DNA of 64,000 nucleotides from Sphagnum compactum (lineage: Eukaryota > Bryophyta > Sphagnopsida > Sphagnales), in contig OZ234497.1 in NCBI GenBank assembly GCA_965153455.1, positions 14,680,302 to 14,744,301 on the forward strand. The letters run 5' to 3'. The notes beneath the pieces were generated by a model that was not told the origin of the DNA, made no database searches, and saw only the letters and a list, made by a program, of their open reading frames with translations. Position numbers and translations under genes: made by a program. This document shows positions 63,779 through 64,000 of the stretch, one piece after another (the stretch's first letter is position 1; each line of letters begins with the position of its first letter).

Positions 63779-64000
63779 GTATACATAGTGTGGTACTTTT
63801 GTTTATACTTTGTTGTCCAAAATTCTCTGTGAGATGAGTCCTCAAATGAAATAGAACACAACAAATATATTTGTACTTTAAAATATATATAACATAGCAA
63901 ATATACTTACTGCAACATGGAAATTGTTCATAATCCTTAAGTAATTTTTCATTTTATGTTGCAATTAAACGCATATCTTATTTGCAAAATTCCAAGTTGT
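63779..64000. other. AT-rich flank, no gene recognised
   Basis: AT-rich DNA running to the window end. No supported frame or ordered repeat. Confidence 0.6.

Overview
This window is nuclear DNA from a green plant of the streptophyte lineage. Four large genes with GT-AG introns encode textbook plant proteins: a cytosolic pyruvate kinase, a PSTAIRE cyclin-dependent kinase (CDKA), a plant MUN-domain (PATROL1/UNC-13-like) protein and a plant-type phosphoenolpyruvate carboxylase. The intergenic DNA also carries degenerate TTTAGGG/CCCTAAA telomere-like motifs, Ty3/gypsy and hAT relics and SINE-like tRNA heads. The lineage cannot be fixed from sequence alone. The repeat-rich, AT-rich spacers with moderate introns would fit a non-flowering plant, but that is a guess.

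Layout. 1-11.4 kb is gene-poor and AT-rich, with a degenerate repeat field at 2.5-3.1 kb, a tRNA-like (SINE) head at 4.8 kb and a stop-ridden Ty3/gypsy pol remnant at 5.0-6.8 kb. Pyruvate kinase lies on the minus strand at 11.4-14.7 kb (4 exons, 520 aa). A family of about 45-50 bp tandem repeats, which switches orientation, fills 15.7-17.2 kb. 17.2-23.4 kb has no gene I can identify. CDKA lies on the minus strand at 23.5-27.1 kb (8 exons, 294 aa, with only three codons in exon 1). 28-40 kb is an accessory block. It holds a 68-bp tandem array, a rearranged 370-bp inverted repeat with telomere-like flanks, a decayed hAT transposase, T-rich degenerate repeats, a roughly 88-bp tandem array and a 203-bp Tourist-like MITE. 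The MUN-domain gene runs on the plus strand at 40.4-53.0 kb (25 exons, 1116 aa). 53-57 kb holds two local duplications and microsatellites. PEPC occupies 57.4-62.7 kb on the plus strand (12 exons, 962 aa). The window ends in a minisatellite.

How the genes relate. Pyruvate kinase and PEPC both consume cytosolic PEP and sit at the same glycolytic branch point (pyruvate versus oxaloacetate/malate). The Arabidopsis PATROL1 relative promotes delivery of the plasma-membrane proton pump, and CDKA is the core mitotic kinase. Each gene has its own flanks and there is no operon-like arrangement, so I read the proximity as chance. All four reading frames were rebuilt exon by exon. Every phase closes and the total lengths match the families, so all four look intact.

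I found no convincing new gene system. The most unusual material is repeat architecture: the foldback array at 15.7-17.2 kb, the rearranged inverted repeat at 28.8-30.7 kb, a G-quadruplex-prone 5' leader on the MUN gene, and a dispersed repeat with a 14-bp palindrome in two introns of that gene.
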